Assembly (NCBI RefSeq): GCF_020096995.1
Contig: NZ_CP083692.1
Span: 1,674,001 to 1,738,000 of the forward strand
DNA length: 64,000 nt
Reading direction: 5' to 3'
Source of the DNA: Leucobacter sp. Psy1
GTDB lineage: Bacteria; Actinomycetota; Actinomycetes; Actinomycetales; Microbacteriaceae
Shown: piece after piece, positions 33,038-44,475 of the stretch
How the letters are laid out: each line of letters begins with the position of its first letter
Numbering within the stretch: the stretch's first letter is position 1
Notes under the pieces: model-generated
What the model saw: the letters and a program-made list of their open reading frames with translations, nothing else
Told to the model about the DNA's origin: nothing
The model's database searches: none
Made by a program: the position numbers and the translations under genes

Positions 33038-35968
33038 GTGACTTCGCAGACTCCCGCACCCGTCCGCTCGTCCGCCGCACACGCTCACATCAGCGTGCAG
33101 GGCGCCCGCGTCCACAACCTCCGAAACCTCGATCTCGACATTCCTCGCGACTCGATGGTCGTATTCACCGGTCTGTCGGGGAGCGGGAAGTCGAGCCTCG
33201 CGTTCGACACGATCTTCGCCGAGGGGCAGCGCCGATACGTCGAGAGCTTGAGCGCGTACGCGCGCCAGTTCCTCGGCCAGGTGGATCGCCCCGATGTGGA
33301 CTTCATCGAGGGGCTCAGTCCGGCCGTCTCGATCGATCAGAAGTCGACGAACCGCAACCCGCGATCCACCGTCGGCACGATCACGGAGATCTACGATTAC
33401 ATGCGTCTGCTCTGGGCGCGCATCGGGGTGCCGCACTGCGCCGTCTGCGGTGAGCGGATCGCGTCCCAGACGGTGCAGCAGATCGCCGATCAGCTCATCG
33501 AGCTGCCCGAACGCACGCGTTTCCAGGTACTCGCACCGGTCGTGTCGAAGAAGAAGGGGGAGTTCGTCGACCTCTTCCAGGATCTCGCGGCGAGCGGATA
33601 CTCGCGCGCGATGGTCGACGGAGAGATGGTGCAGCTGTCGGATCCGCCGAAGCTGAAAAAGCAGGTCAAGCACGACATCTCGGTCGTCGTCGACCGTCTC
33701 GTGGCCGACCCCGACGGGCTCGGCCGACTGACCGACTCACTCGAAACGGCACTGAAACTGGCGAACGGGGTCGTGCTCATCGACTTCGTCGATCGCGACG
33801 CAGACGCAGACGATCGTCAGCAGCAGTTCTCGGAGCACCTGTCGTGCCCGAACCAGCACCCGGTGCAGCTGACGGAGATCGAACCGCGCACCTTCTCGTT
33901 CAACGCGCCATTCGGGGCGTGCGCGACCTGCTCCGGGCTCGGCACCAGCATGCAGGTCGACGAGGATCTGGTGCTCGGCGATCCTGAACTCTCGCTCACC
34001 GAGGGCGTCATCGTGCCCTGGACGAGCCAGGGGAAGAGCCTGTACCAGTACTACGAGCGGCTGCTCACCGGTCTCGCGAAGGACCTCGACTTCTCCCTCG
34101 ACACCGCATGGGGCGACCTCCCCGAGAGCGTCCGCGAGGCCGTGCTCTACGGGAACGACTTCTCCGTGAACGTCCGCTGGAAGAATCGCTTCGGGCGCGA
34201 AGTGAAGTACACGTCTGGCTTCGAGGGGGTCATCCCGTTCATCGAGCGGCAGTACGCCGAGGCCGAATCGGACAACAAGCGCGATCGCTGGTCGGAGTTC
34301 CTGCGCGAAGTACCGTGCCACGCCTGTCAGGGCCAAAGGCTCAAGCCCGAGGTGCTGGCGGTGACGGTGGACGGCGAGTCGATCGCCGGTGTCACCGAGT
34401 ACAGCCTCACCGACGCGCAGGCGTTCTTCGACCGCGTTGAACTCTCCGAGCGGGAGGCACGGATCGCGGCCCAGGTCCTACGTGAGATCCGCCTCCGCTT
34501 CGACTTTTTGATCGAGGTGGGGCTCGGGTACCTCACGCTGGCCCGAGCGGCCGGAACGCTTTCGGGCGGGGAGGCTCAGCGGATCCGACTCGCCACCCAG
34601 ATCGGCTCCGGCCTGACCGGCGTGCTGTACGTGCTCGACGAGCCGAGCATCGGCCTCCACCAGCGCGACAACCGGCGCCTCATCGAGACGCTGCTGAAGC
34701 TGCGGGACCTCGGTAACACGCTCATCGTCGTCGAGCACGACGAGGAGACGATTGAGTCCGCCGACTGGGTCGTCGATATCGGGCCTGGCGCGGGTGTCGA
34801 GGGCGGGACGGTCGTGCACTCGGGCGACTACACGAGCCTGCTCGAGAACCGCGAGTCGATGACGGCGGACTACCTCGCCGGCCGGCGCGAGATCGAGACG
34901 CCGAAGCGTCGACGAAAGCGCGAGAAGGGGCGTGAGCTCAAGGTCGTCGGAGCGCGCTCGAACAACCTGAAGAACGTCGACGCGACGTTCCCGCTGGGCG
35001 TCATGACGGCGGTCACGGGAGTGAGCGGGTCGGGCAAGTCCACGCTCGTCAACGACATCCTGTACCGAGTGCTGGCGAACCGCTTGAACGGTGCCCGCAT
35101 GGTCCCCGGCAAACACACCAGGGTCACTGGTCTCGAACACCTCGACAAGGTCGTGCACGTCGACCAGGCGCCGATCGGCCGCACTCCGCGCTCGAACCCG
35201 GCGACCTACACCGGCGTCTTCGACAAGATCCGTACCCTGTTCGCCGAGACGCAGGAGGCGAAGACTCGGGGTTACCTGCCCGGCCGATTCAGCTTCAACG
35301 TCAAGGGCGGTCGGTGCGAGGCGTGCGCCGGCGACGGCACCCTGAAGATCGAGATGAACTTCCTTCCAGACGTGTATGTCGCCTGCGAGGTCTGCGGCGG
35401 AAAGCGCTACAACCGCGAGACGCTCCAGGTGCGCTACAAGGGGAAGAACATCTCGGAGGTGCTCGAGATGCCGATCGCGGAGGCGGAGCAGTTCTTCGAG
35501 CCGATCTCGAGCATCCACCGCTACATGAAGACCCTCGTCGACGTCGGGCTCGGGTACGTCCGTCTCGGTCAGAGCGCCACGACGCTGTCAGGGGGCGAGG
35601 CTCAGCGAGTGAAGCTCGCGACGGAGCTGCAGCGCCGTTCCAACGGCCGAAGCATCTACGTGCTCGACGAGCCGACGACCGGCCTGCACTTCGAGGACGT
35701 GCGCAAGCTCCTCCTGGTCCTCAACGGTCTAGTGGAGAAGGGCAATACGGTCATCACGATCGAGCACAACCTCGATGTGATCCGGAGCGCCGACTGGGTC
35801 ATCGACCTCGGACCAGAGGGCGGTTCGGGGGGCGGCACGATCCTTGCGACGGGCACGCCCGAGCAGGTCTCGAAGCTGCCGGAGAGCCACACGGGCCGCT
35901 TCCTCGCGGAGGTGCTGAATGGTCACGCCGCGAAGTCACGAGCGGCTGCCGAGCTGAAGTCAGCATGA
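33038..35968 (+). CDS. uvrA: UvrABC excinuclease subunit A
   Basis: The damage-recognition ATPase of nucleotide excision repair, 976 aa, with two ABC cassettes. N-terminal Walker [15 protein letters not shown] is near residue 48, the zinc site is in HCAVCGE and CPN, and the signature [14 protein letters not shown] follows. The second cassette has [14 protein letters not shown], the zinc finger [14 protein letters not shown]...CEVCGG and [14 protein letters not shown]. The GTG start is set by the -10 box. uvrC follows after 4 bp, giving a repair operon uvrA-uvrC-rapZ-whiA. Confidence 0.96.
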   Translation: MTSQTPAPVRSSAAHAHISVQGARVHNLRNLDLDIPRDSMVVFTGLSGSGKSSLAFDTIFAEGQRRYVESLSAYARQFLGQVDRPDVDFIEGLSPAVSIDQKSTNRNPRSTVGTITEIYDYMRLLWARIGVPHCAVCGERIASQTVQQIADQLIELPERTRFQVLAPVVSKKKGEFVDLFQDLAASGYSRAMVDGEMVQLSDPPKLKKQVKHDISVVVDRLVADPDGLGRLTDSLETALKLANGVVLIDFVDRDADADDRQQQFSEHLSCPNQHPVQLTEIEPRTFSFNAPFGACATCSGLGTSMQVDEDLVLGDPELSLTEGVIVPWTSQGKSLYQYYERLLTGLAKDLDFSLDTAWGDLPESVREAVLYGNDFSVNVRWKNRFGREVKYTSGFEGVIPFIERQYAEAESDNKRDRWSEFLREVPCHACQGQRLKPEVLAVTVDGESIAGVTEYSLTDAQAFFDRVELSEREARIAAQVLREIRLRFDFLIEVGLGYLTLARAAGTLSGGEAQRIRLATQIGSGLTGVLYVLDEPSIGLHQRDNRRLIETLLKLRDLGNTLIVVEHDEETIESADWVVDIGPGAGVEGGTVVHSGDYTSLLENRESMTADYLAGRREIETPKRRRKREKGRELKVVGARSNNLKNVDATFPLGVMTAVTGVSGSGKSTLVNDILYRVLANRLNGARMVPGKHTRVTGLEHLDKVVHVDQAPIGRTPRSNPATYTGVFDKIRTLFAETQEAKTRGYLPGRFSFNVKGGRCEACAGDGTLKIEMNFLPDVYVACEVCGGKRYNRETLQVRYKGKNISEVLEMPIAEAEQFFEPISSIHRYMKTLVDVGLGYVRLGQSATTLSGGEAQRVKLATELQRRSNGRSIYVLDEPTTGLHFEDVRKLLLVLNGLVEKGNTVITIEHNLDVIRSADWVIDLGPEGGSGGGTILATGTPEQVSKLPESHTGRFLAEVLNGHAAKSRAAAELKSA

Positions 35969-35972
35969 CGTC

Positions 35973-37904
35973 ATGATGGCGGCGAACGACCACCGCGCAT
36001 CGTTCCGCCCGGCGGCGGGGGAGATCCCGACGAGTCCCGGCGTCTACCGGTTCTCCGACCGGCACGGGCGCGTGCTCTACATCGGCAAGGCGAAGAACCT
36101 CCGCGCGCGGCTCTCGAACTACTTCCAGCCGATGCACGCGCTGATGCCGCGCACGCAGCGGATGCTCACCCTCGCCGCGCGCGTCGATTGGACGGTCGTC
36201 GCGACCGACACCGAGTCGCTCGTGCTCGAGCACACCTGGATCACGGAGTACAAGCCGCCGTTCAACGTGCAGTTCAAGGACGACAAGTCCTACCCGTACC
36301 TCGCCGTCACGCTGAAGGACGAGGCGCCCCGCTTGCTCATCACCCGCAACGAGAAGATCAGGGGGGCCAGGTACTTCGGGCCGTACCCGAAGGTCTGGGC
36401 GCTCCGGGAGACCACGGCTCTGCTGCAGCAGGCGTTCCCGATTCGGACGTGCAAGGAGAGCGACTACCGCCGTGCCATGGACACGGGACGCCCGTGCCTG
36501 GCAGGGCAGATCGGCCGGTGCCACGGCCCATGCTCCCAGCTCGTCACGATCGAGGAGCACCGCGCCCGCGTGAGCGAGCTGGTGTCGTTCCTTGCTGGAA
36601 ACGACACCTCCCATCTGCGTCGACTGCAGCGGGAGATGCGCGACGCGGCGGCGGAGCAGCGCTACGAGGACGCCGCCCGCCTCCGCGATCAGGTGCAGGC
36701 CGTCGAGCACGTCATGGAGAAGAACGCGATCGTGCTCGGCCACGACGTGTCGCTCGACGTGTTCGGCCTCCGCGCCGACGAGCTCTCGGCGGCCGCGCAC
36801 CAGTTCATCATCCGCGGTGGGAGGATCAGGGGCGAGCGCAGTTGGATCGTCGACGTCGAGCTCGACGATTCGCCGAGCACGCTCCTCGAGCAGGTGCTGC
36901 AATCGGCGTACGAGGAGACCGATCCTCCGCCCCAGATCCTCGTGCCGCAGATCCCGGAGAACAGCGGTCCGCTCGAGGAGGCGCTCAGCACGAAACGCCC
37001 GCGACGCGGCCGCGTCCACTTGCGGGTTCCCGAGCGCGGGGACAAGGCGCAGCTCATGGATCGCGCCACGAGGAACGCGGGGGAGCACCTCCTCCGGCAC
37101 AAGCTCAAGCGCGCAGCTGATCTGACCGCCCGCACCGACGCTCTCGCCGAACTGCAGGACGCGCTCGGGATGACCGAGGCACCACTGCGGATCGAGTGCA
37201 TCGACGTGTCCCATCTCCAGGGCACGGGCGTCGTCGCCTCGCTCGTGGTGTTCGAGGACGGACTCCCCGCCAAGGGTGCCTACCGGAAATACCGCGTCGA
37301 ACACACCCGCGACGACACCGAGTCCATCCACCAGGTCGTCAGCCGACGCGCGGCCCAGCTCAACCAGATCGCGGCTTCCGGGGAGCAACCCTCTGGCGTC
37401 TACCGAGATCGACCGCAGCTGCTCATCGTGGACGGCGGTGCGCCTCAGGTGCAGGCCGCCGCGCGCGCGCTCGCCGAGGCGGGGATCGACGACATCGCGC
37501 TCTGCGGGGTCGCGAAGCGACTCGAAGAGATCTGGCTGCCAGACGATCCCTTTCCGGTGATCCTGCCCCGCACGAGCGAAGCACTCTTCCTGGTCCAGCG
37601 GATCCGTGACGAGGCGCACCGGTTCGCGATCACCTTCCAACGCCAGCGCAGGAGCACGTCCATCTCGACGCAGCTGAGCGACGTGCCCGGGCTTGGCCCG
37701 AAGCGCGTGCAGGCGCTTCTCAAGCATTTCGGTTCCGTGAAGCGTCTCAAAGCCGCTTCGGTGCCTGAACTGGCCGCGGTCGCCGGCCTCGGCCCGCGCC
37801 TCGCCGAGCAGGTGCACGGGTTCCTGCGTGGAGCAGAGGAGCCGAGTCAGGGTAAACTGGTCTCCGAGCCGGAAACGACGCAGGATGGAGGGCCGAGCGA
37901 GTGA
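35973..37904 (+). CDS. uvrC: UvrABC excinuclease subunit C
   Basis: The dual-incision nuclease of nucleotide excision repair, 643 aa. The GIY-YIG domain is at the N-terminus (PTSPGVYRF and VLYIGKAKNLRARL). The UVR domain (DAAAEQRYEDAARLRDQVQA) is near 225, an RNase H-like endonuclease domain has CIDVSHLQGTGVVASLVVF and LIVDGG, and the helix-hairpin-helix pair is in DVPGLGPKRVQALL and AVAGLGPRLAEQV. Its stop overlaps the rapZ GTG in GTGA. Confidence 0.95.
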   Translation: MMAANDHRASFRPAAGEIPTSPGVYRFSDRHGRVLYIGKAKNLRARLSNYFQPMHALMPRTQRMLTLAARVDWTVVATDTESLVLEHTWITEYKPPFNVQFKDDKSYPYLAVTLKDEAPRLLITRNEKIRGARYFGPYPKVWALRETTALLQQAFPIRTCKESDYRRAMDTGRPCLAGQIGRCHGPCSQLVTIEEHRARVSELVSFLAGNDTSHLRRLQREMRDAAAEQRYEDAARLRDQVQAVEHVMEKNAIVLGHDVSLDVFGLRADELSAAAHQFIIRGGRIRGERSWIVDVELDDSPSTLLEQVLQSAYEETDPPPQILVPQIPENSGPLEEALSTKRPRRGRVHLRVPERGDKAQLMDRATRNAGEHLLRHKLKRAADLTARTDALAELQDALGMTEAPLRIECIDVSHLQGTGVVASLVVFEDGLPAKGAYRKYRVEHTRDDTESIHQVVSRRAAQLNQIAASGEQPSGVYRDRPQLLIVDGGAPQVQAAARALAEAGIDDIALCGVAKRLEEIWLPDDPFPVILPRTSEALFLVQRIRDEAHRFAITFQRQRRSTSISTQLSDVPGLGPKRVQALLKHFGSVKRLKAASVPELAAVAGLGPRLAEQVHGFLRGAEEPSQGKLVSEPETTQDGGPSE

Positions 37905-38776
37905 GCGAACGCGCGCCTGAGCAGGAGATCCTCATCGTGACGGGCATGTCGGGTGCCGGTCGGAGCACGGTGGCCAATGTCCTCGAGGACCTCGGCTGGT
38001 ATGTGGTCGACAATCTGCCGCTGCCGATGGTCAAGACGCTCGCCGATATGGCGGACCGATCCGGCGGAGCCCTTCCTCGCATCGCCGCCGTCGTCGATGT
38101 GCGCGGCCGCGACCTGTTCGCCGACATTCAGGAGACGGTGCGCGATCTCAGGCAGCATGCCACGGTCCGCGTCGTCTTCCTCGATGCCACCGATGACATC
38201 CTGGTGCGACGCTACGAGTCCGTGCGTCGGCCCCATCCGCTCCAGGGGGAGGAGTCGCTCCTCGACGGCATCCGTCTCGAGCGCGAGCGGCTGCAGGAGC
38301 TCCGTGCGTCCAGCGACGTGGTCATCGACACCTCGCGCTACAACGTGCACGACCTCTCGACCGCTACACGGGATCTCTTCAGCGACGAGGACACCCCGGG
38401 GCTGCAGCTCTCGGTCATGAGCTTCGGCTTCAAGTACGGCGCACCGACCGACGTCGACCTCATGGCCGACATCCGCTTCCTGCCGAACCCGTTCTGGGAG
38501 CCCGAACTCCGACCGCTCACCGGCGTCGACGCCGAAGTGAAGGACTACGTACTCAGTCGCGAAGGCGCCGCCGAGTTCCTCGACCACTATGTGGCAGCAC
38601 TCACTCCGGTGCTCGCCGGTTTCCAGCGCGAGAACAAGCGTCTGGCCTCCCTCGCCGTGGGCTGTACGGGCGGCAAGCACCGTTCCGTCGCCATGGCACG
38701 CGAGCTGGCCGATCGGCTGGCCGGCCTTCCCGGAGTCAGCGTAAATCTGCGGCACCGCGACCTCGGTCGCGAATAG
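37901..38776 (+). CDS. rapZ: RapZ family nucleotide-binding protein
   Basis: A 291-residue P-loop protein of the RapZ/YvcJ family. The Walker A motif is GMSGAGRS at 15-22, with Arg in place of the usual Lys, a variant also known from other Actinobacteria. The C-terminal domain has SFGFKYGAPTDVDLMADIRFLPNPFW and GCTGGKHRSV. In enterobacteria RapZ controls GlmS through small RNA decay and senses glucosamine-6-phosphate; in Actinobacteria the role is unproven. The GTG overlaps the uvrC stop. No yvcK-like gene lies between it and whiA, unlike many Gram-positive genomes. Confidence 0.9.
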   Translation: MSERAPEQEILIVTGMSGAGRSTVANVLEDLGWYVVDNLPLPMVKTLADMADRSGGALPRIAAVVDVRGRDLFADIQETVRDLRQHATVRVVFLDATDDILVRRYESVRRPHPLQGEESLLDGIRLERERLQELRASSDVVIDTSRYNVHDLSTATRDLFSDEDTPGLQLSVMSFGFKYGAPTDVDLMADIRFLPNPFWEPELRPLTGVDAEVKDYVLSREGAAEFLDHYVAALTPVLAGFQRENKRLASLAVGCTGGKHRSVAMARELADRLAGLPGVSVNLRHRDLGRE

Positions 38777-38828
38777 TTCCGCGCGCCGTCCCGTATTTCC
38801 TTCGTTTCCCTACGTGAGAGGATCATCT

Positions 38829-39809
38829 GTGCCTTCGACCCCCGACGTCAGAAGCGAGCTCGTTCGCGTCCCGGTGCAGCACACCGGCGAACGAGTCGCC
38901 GAAGTCGCCACCGTGCTGCGCTTCGCGGGCGGGCTGCACTCCATCTCGGGCCGCATCGCGCTCGAGGCCGAGCTGTTCACCCCGCAGATCGTGCAGCGTG
39001 TGCGGAAGGATCTCGCCGAGCTCTACGGCGTACGGTCGGAGCCCAAGCAGCTGTCTCCCTCGGCAACGCGGGCGGGTGCTCCGCAGTTCCTCGTCCGCGT
39101 GCTGGACGGGGAGACCCTCGCGCGTCAGCTCGGCCTGCTGGATCAGCGCCGCCGCCAGATCCGCGGACTCCCGAACCGGCTCACCACCGGTGCGCCGGCT
39201 GAACTCGCGGCCATCCTCCGCGGCGCCTTCCTCGCACGCGGAACGCTGACGCCCCCCGGGCGCTCGGCCAGCCTCGAGATCGTGTGCCCGACCAACGAGG
39301 CGGCGATGGCTCTCCAGGGTGCCGCTTCGCGCATCGGGGTGCAGGCGAAGAACCGGGAAATCCGCGGGCAGCACAAGCTCGTCATCCGCGACAGCGAGAT
39401 GATCGGCGAAGCGCTCGGCGCCATGGGTGCCACCGAGAACCGCGCGACGTGGGATGAACTCCGGTTGGCGCGCGAGACTCGAGCGACCGCGAATCGCCTC
39501 GTGAACTTCGACGACGCGAACCTCCGGCGCTCGGCACAGGCATCGGTGGCCGCGTGCGCGCGCGTCGAGCGCGCGCTCGAGATCCTCGGCGACGGCGTAC
39601 CCGAGCACCTCCGGTATGCCGGGGAACTCCGGCTGAAGTTCCGCGAAGCGAGCCTCGACGACCTCGGCGCGCGCGCCGACCCGCCGCTCACGAAGGATGC
39701 GATCGCCGGGCGCATACGCCGTCTGCTCGCGATGGCCGACAAGGAGGCGCAGGCGCGCTCCGTGCCCGGCACCGAAGCCAGCCTCCCTGAAGAACTCGAC
39801 ACGATGTAG
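38829..39809 (+). CDS. whiA: DNA-binding protein WhiA
   Basis: A 326-residue LAGLIDADG-like plus helix-turn-helix regulator. In Streptomyces it works with WhiB to trigger sporulation division; in unicellular Actinobacteria it is linked to cell division. Conserved segments are [34 protein letters not shown], and the C-terminal [33 protein letters not shown]. The GTG at 38829 follows GAGAGGA; an upstream GTG at 38814 is also open. A 52 bp gap separates it from rapZ. Confidence 0.93.
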   Translation: MPSTPDVRSELVRVPVQHTGERVAEVATVLRFAGGLHSISGRIALEAELFTPQIVQRVRKDLAELYGVRSEPKQLSPSATRAGAPQFLVRVLDGETLARQLGLLDQRRRQIRGLPNRLTTGAPAELAAILRGAFLARGTLTPPGRSASLEIVCPTNEAAMALQGAASRIGVQAKNREIRGQHKLVIRDSEMIGEALGAMGATENRATWDELRLARETRATANRLVNFDDANLRRSAQASVAACARVERALEILGDGVPEHLRYAGELRLKFREASLDDLGARADPPLTKDAIAGRIRRLLAMADKEAQARSVPGTEASLPEELDTM

Positions 39810-39869
39810 CGCGGCTGGGCGGTCCCTCCGGATCGTCCGTCCCATTGCCCTCAAGCGGCTTTCGAGGCA

Positions 39870-39875
39870 TAGACT
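39870..39875 (+). promoter_or_regulatory. Possible -10 of sod
   Basis: TAGACT about 40 bp before the ATG, with TTGCCC 19 nt upstream as a weak -35. Confidence 0.4.
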
Positions 39876-39910
39876 TGGGGCACACACGGAATCCAGAACG
39901 AAGGAGATAT

Positions 39911-40540
39911 ATGTCCACGTACACACTTCCCGAGCTTCCGTACGACTACTCGGCGCTGGAGCCGCACATCAGCGGCAAGATCATGCAGCTGCACCACGAC
40001 AAGCACCACCAGGCATATGTCACCGGCGCGAACACCGCTCTCGAGCAGCTCGAGGCCGCGCGCGACGCCGAGGATCTCGGTGCGGTGAACAAGCTGGAGA
40101 AGGATCTCGCGTTCAACCTCGGCGGTCACGTCAACCACACGATCTTCTGGAACAACCTCTCACCGGAGGGCGACGGACGTCCCGAGGGCGAGTTGGCCGC
40201 CGCGATCGACGAGTTCTTCGGCTCCTTCGAGAAGTTCCAGGCGCACTTCACCGCCGTCGCCACCGGCATCCAGGGCTCGGGCTGGTCCGTCCTCGCCTGG
40301 GACTCGATCGGCCAGCGCCCCGCGATCTTCCAGCTCTTCGACCAGCAGGCGAACGTGCCGCTCGGCCTCACGCCGCTGCTGATGCTCGATATGTGGGAGC
40401 ACGCGTTCTACCTCGACTACCTCAACGTCAAGGCGGACTACGTCAAGGCGTTCTGGAACATCGCGAACTGGCAGGATGTCGCGCAGCGCTTCGAAACCGC
40501 GCGGACGCAGACCCCCGGTCTGATCCAGGCGAGCGCGTAG
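39911..40540 (+). CDS. sodA: Superoxide dismutase (Mn/Fe family)
   Basis: Dismutes superoxide to oxygen and hydrogen peroxide. It is 209 aa, normal length. Metal ligands are visible: the His of [11 protein letters not shown], the His in [11 protein letters not shown], and Asp and His in [25 protein letters not shown] is the family core. The AAGGAGATAT ribosome-binding site right before the ATG is one of the strongest in the window, suggesting high expression. Mn or Fe cannot be decided by reading. It stands alone between a -10 box and a perfect terminator. Confidence 0.95.
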   Translation: MSTYTLPELPYDYSALEPHISGKIMQLHHDKHHQAYVTGANTALEQLEAARDAEDLGAVNKLEKDLAFNLGGHVNHTIFWNNLSPEGDGRPEGELAAAIDEFFGSFEKFQAHFTAVATGIQGSGWSVLAWDSIGQRPAIFQLFDQQANVPLGLTPLLMLDMWEHAFYLDYLNVKADYVKAFWNIANWQDVAQRFETARTQTPGLIQASA

Positions 40541-40544
40541 TCGA

Positions 40545-40574
40545 GAGCGGGCCGGTCGTGCGACCGGCCCGCTC
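40545..40574 (+). terminator. Terminator after sod
   Basis: The 14 bp perfect arms 40545-40558 and 40561-40574 (GAGCGGGCCGGTCG and complement) have a very short loop. It lies 5 bp after the stop codon. Confidence 0.75.
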
Positions 40575-40671
40575 ATCGGTTTCCGGTGCCTCTCGGCATC
40601 GGTCGCCCGGTCACCGGGCACCCCGTACGACGACCGTCGCACGGTTCACCCTCCAGTTGAAAGGCACGTGA

Positions 40672-41682
<1,011 letters not shown>

Positions 41683-41698
41683 GGAGCCTCTCACCGCC

Positions 41699-42901
41699 AT
41701 GCGCACCATCGACAGCCTGGGTCCGCTGCGATCACGGACCGTGATCGTCCGCTGCGACCTCAATGTGCCGCTCTCCGACGGAGTGATCACCGATGACGGG
41801 CGGATCCGCGCGTCTCTCGGGACCATCTCGGAACTCAGGGAGGCCGGCGCGCGCGTCGTGCTGATCAGTCATCTGGGACGCCCGAAGGGCGAACCGGATG
41901 AACGCTACTCCTTGCGGCCGGTTGCGGTGCGCATGGCGGAACTGCTCGGCGCGCCAGTCGAGTTCGTGGGTGAGACCGTGGGTCCCGAGGCGGAGGCGGC
42001 TGTCGCCGCGCTCTCCGACGGCGATGTCGTCCTCCTCGAGAACCTCCGTTTCAACCCGGGGGAGACGAGCAAGGACGACGCCGAGCGGCGTGCCTTCGCC
42101 GAGCAGATCGCCGCGCTCGGCGACGCATTCGTCTCTGACGGTTTCGGCGTCGTGCACCGTCGCCAGGCGAGTGTGACCGATCTCGCAGAGCTGCTTCCCA
42201 GCGCCGCCGGTCGACTCGTCGCAGACGAGCTCGAGGTGCTCACGCGTCTCACCGATGCTCCCGAGCGTCCCTTCTCGGTGGTGCTGGGGGGTTCGAAGGT
42301 CTCCGACAAGCTCGGGGTCATCTCGCACCTCATCGAACGGGTCGACACGCTGCTGATCGGCGGGGGAATGCTGTTCACGTTCCTCGCTGCGCAGGGCCAC
42401 GACGTCGCCGCCAGCCTTCTGGAGTCGGATCAGCTCGACACGGTACGTGATGCGCTGGCGCGCGCTGAAGAGCGCGGCGTGACCATCGTGTTGCCGACCG
42501 ACGTCGTCGTCGCCGAGCGCTTCGCCGCCGACGCCGACCACGAGGTCGTCGCAGCCGACGCGATCGCCGCTTCGAGCTTCGGCGCGAACGGTATCGGCCT
42601 CGACATCGGGCCTGAGTCCGCCCGGCATTTCGCGGAGGTCATCAAGTCGTCAGCCACGATCTTCTGGAACGGCCCGATGGGCGTCTTCGAGATGGACGCC
42701 TTCGCAGCGGGGACGCGCACCGTTGCCGAGGCCCTCACCGAGACTCAGGGATTCACCGTCGTGGGAGGCGGCGATTCGGCAGCAGCGGTGCGGGCGCTCG
42801 GCTTCGCTGACGATCAGTTCGGTCATATCTCCACCGGTGGCGGTGCGAGTCTGGAATTTCTCGAGGGGAAGTCGCTTCCCGGTTTGGAGGTGCTGGCATG
42901 A
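41699..42901 (+). CDS. pgk: Phosphoglycerate kinase
   Basis: Converts 1,3-bisphosphoglycerate and ADP to 3-phosphoglycerate and ATP. It is 400 aa, with the [11 protein letters not shown] start, [11 protein letters not shown], the hinge and nucleotide-binding [14 protein letters not shown], and GGGDSAAAV near the C-terminus. It overlaps tpiA by 4 bp (ATGA). Confidence 0.97.
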   Translation: MRTIDSLGPLRSRTVIVRCDLNVPLSDGVITDDGRIRASLGTISELREAGARVVLISHLGRPKGEPDERYSLRPVAVRMAELLGAPVEFVGETVGPEAEAAVAALSDGDVVLLENLRFNPGETSKDDAERRAFAEQIAALGDAFVSDGFGVVHRRQASVTDLAELLPSAAGRLVADELEVLTRLTDAPERPFSVVLGGSKVSDKLGVISHLIERVDTLLIGGGMLFTFLAAQGHDVAASLLESDQLDTVRDALARAEERGVTIVLPTDVVVAERFAADADHEVVAADAIAASSFGANGIGLDIGPESARHFAEVIKSSATIFWNGPMGVFEMDAFAAGTRTVAEALTETQGFTVVGGGDSAAAVRALGFADDQFGHISTGGGASLEFLEGKSLPGLEVLA

Positions 42902-43680
42902 GCCGCACACCGTTCATTGCGGGCAACTGGAAGATGAATCTCGACCATCTGCAGGCCATTGCGCTTGTGCAGAAGGTCGCCTGGGCGCTGAAGGATGCCC
43001 GGCACGACTCCTCGGAGGTCGAGGTCGCCGTCTTCCCGCCGTTCACCGATCTGCGTTCGGTGCAGACGCTGATTTCAGCGGACAAGATCGCTCTGGGTCT
43101 CGGCGCGCAGGACGTCTCCCCGCACGAGTCCGGTGCCTACACCGGTGATGTCTCCGCACAGTTCCTCGCGAAGCTCGATGTGCAGTACGTGATCGTCGGC
43201 CACTCCGAGCGTCGCGCTGGTCATCAGGAGACCGATGAGGTCGTCGCCGCGAAGGCTCTGGCCGCACATCGCGCCGGTATCGTCCCCGTCATCTGCGTCG
43301 GGGAAACGGCAGAAGACCTCGAGGAGCACGGTGCCGCCGCGATTCCCGCGGCGCAGTTGCGCGCCGCGATCGCCGAACTGCCGAAGGATGCCGAGTTCGT
43401 CGTCGCCTACGAGCCCGTCTGGGCGATCGGAACGGGCAACGCCGCTACGCCTGAGCAGGCGCAAGAGGTGTGCCGAGCACTGCGCGACGTTCTCCGAGAA
43501 GAGCGCGGAGACGAGACCGCCGAGGCGACCCGAGTGCTCTACGGCGGTTCGGTGAGCAGCCAGAACGTCGCCGCCTACCTCCGTCAGACCGACGTCGACG
43601 GCGCGCTGGTCGGCGGAGCCAGCATCAAGGCCGACGAGTTCTCACGGATCGTCCAGTTCAAGAAGCATGTCGCGGTATGA
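42898..43680 (+). CDS. tpiA: Triosephosphate isomerase
   Basis: Interconverts dihydroxyacetone phosphate and glyceraldehyde-3-phosphate. It is 260 aa, with the substrate loop Asn/Lys in AGNWKMN (9-15), His102 in VGHSERR, catalytic Glu172 in [10 protein letters not shown], and the phosphate loop GGSVSSQN. The ATG overlaps the pgk stop. The secG promoter lies in its last codons. Confidence 0.97.
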   Translation: MSRTPFIAGNWKMNLDHLQAIALVQKVAWALKDARHDSSEVEVAVFPPFTDLRSVQTLISADKIALGLGAQDVSPHESGAYTGDVSAQFLAKLDVQYVIVGHSERRAGHQETDEVVAAKALAAHRAGIVPVICVGETAEDLEEHGAAAIPAAQLRAAIAELPKDAEFVVAYEPVWAIGTGNAATPEQAQEVCRALRDVLREERGDETAEATRVLYGGSVSSQNVAAYLRQTDVDGALVGGASIKADEFSRIVQFKKHVAV

Positions 43681-43681
43681 T
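43676..43681 (+). promoter_or_regulatory. Possible internal -10 upstream of secG
   Basis: TATGAT across the tpiA stop codon; a start site near 43689 would give a leader of about 36 nt. Confidence 0.35.
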
Positions 43682-43724
43682 GGAGGTTGGTACCCACCCC
43701 GCCCCGCGTGAAAGGTAAGCAAGC

Positions 43725-43973
43725 TTGCTTGTTCTCAACATCGTGCTGATCAGCCTGCTCGTGATCACGAGCCTGCTGCTCATCCTCTTCATCCTCCTGC
43801 ACAAGGGCAGGGGCGGTGGACTCTCCGATATGTTCGGCGGGGGCGTGACTTCGAGCCTCGGCTCCTCCGGCGTGGCTGAGCGCAACCTGAATCGCATCAC
43901 CATCGTGGTGGCGCTGGTCTGGTTCCTCTCCATCGTCGCACTCGGCGTCATCGCACGCTTCTCCGTCGCGTGA
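43725..43973 (+). CDS. secG: Preprotein translocase subunit SecG
   Basis: An 82-residue membrane protein with two hydrophobic helices (about 3-25 and 58-78) separated by the conserved loop LLHKGRGGGLSDMFGGG and SSLGSSGVAERNLNRIT. It is part of the SecYEG channel. The start is a TTG at 43725, preceded by AAAGG; no ATG or GTG is available in frame nearby. Its place after tpiA is standard in Actinobacteria. Confidence 0.92.
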   Translation: MLVLNIVLISLLVITSLLLILFILLHKGRGGGLSDMFGGGVTSSLGSSGVAERNLNRITIVVALVWFLSIVALGVIARFSVA

Positions 43974-44003
43974 GCGCCGGGCCCCGGCCCGACCCCCAAC
44001 GCG

Positions 44004-44041
44004 CCGCGCGCAAACGCGGCACACCGCACGCTCCGGCGTGC
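44004..44041 (+). terminator. Two short hairpins after secG
   Basis: CCGCG-N6-CGCGG (44004-44019) and GCACGC-TCCG-GCGTGC (44026-44041). They lie between secG and rbpA and may terminate the glycolytic operon. No T-run follows. Confidence 0.4.
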
Positions 44042-44069
44042 AGCAGACCCCTAGATAGGAAGTGTTTTC

Positions 44070-44432
44070 GTGGCAGGCAGTAACGCCATTCGCGGCGCCC
44101 GCGTCGGTTCCGGCCCCATGGGCGAGATGGATCACGGCGCTCGCGCCGAGCGCATCGAGATCTCCTACTGGGACGAACTCGGCAACGAGACCGTCCGATA
44201 CTTCTCGGCCGACGTGCCTGAGGAAGAGATCCCCGAGCAGATCGACTCACCGACGAGCGGACTCCCCGCGGGTCGTGATCGGAAGAACCCGCCGTCGCTC
44301 TCGAAGAACGAGCCCTACAAGACGCACCTCGCCTACGTGAAGGAGCGCCGAACGCCCGAGGAGGCCGAGGAACTGCTCGAGCAGGCACTCCAGAAGCTCC
44401 GCGAACGCAGGGGCACCGCCCGCAAGGGATAG
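44070..44432 (+). CDS. rbpA: RNA polymerase-binding protein RbpA
   Basis: A 120-residue actinobacterial transcription factor that binds RNA polymerase and the principal sigma factor and stabilises the open complex. The ISYWDELGNETVRYFSADV core domain and the basic linker SGLPAGRDRKN followed by the sigma-interaction domain (residues about 75-118, EPYKTHLAYVKERRTPEEAEELLEQAL) are present. The GTG start follows AGGAAG. It converges with pgl. Its presence fits the -10-driven promoters found here. Confidence 0.95.
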   Translation: MAGSNAIRGARVGSGPMGEMDHGARAERIEISYWDELGNETVRYFSADVPEEEIPEQIDSPTSGLPAGRDRKNPPSLSKNEPYKTHLAYVKERRTPEEAEELLEQALQKLRERRGTARKG

Positions 44433-44475
44433 TCGCTCTCGGGACGCGGCCGGCTCAGCGGTGCGCCGCGCCTCC

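Noticed and set aside
35799-37817. A 672-codon minus-strand frame opposite uvrC
   Set aside because: The same explanation applies; uvrC has all its domains.
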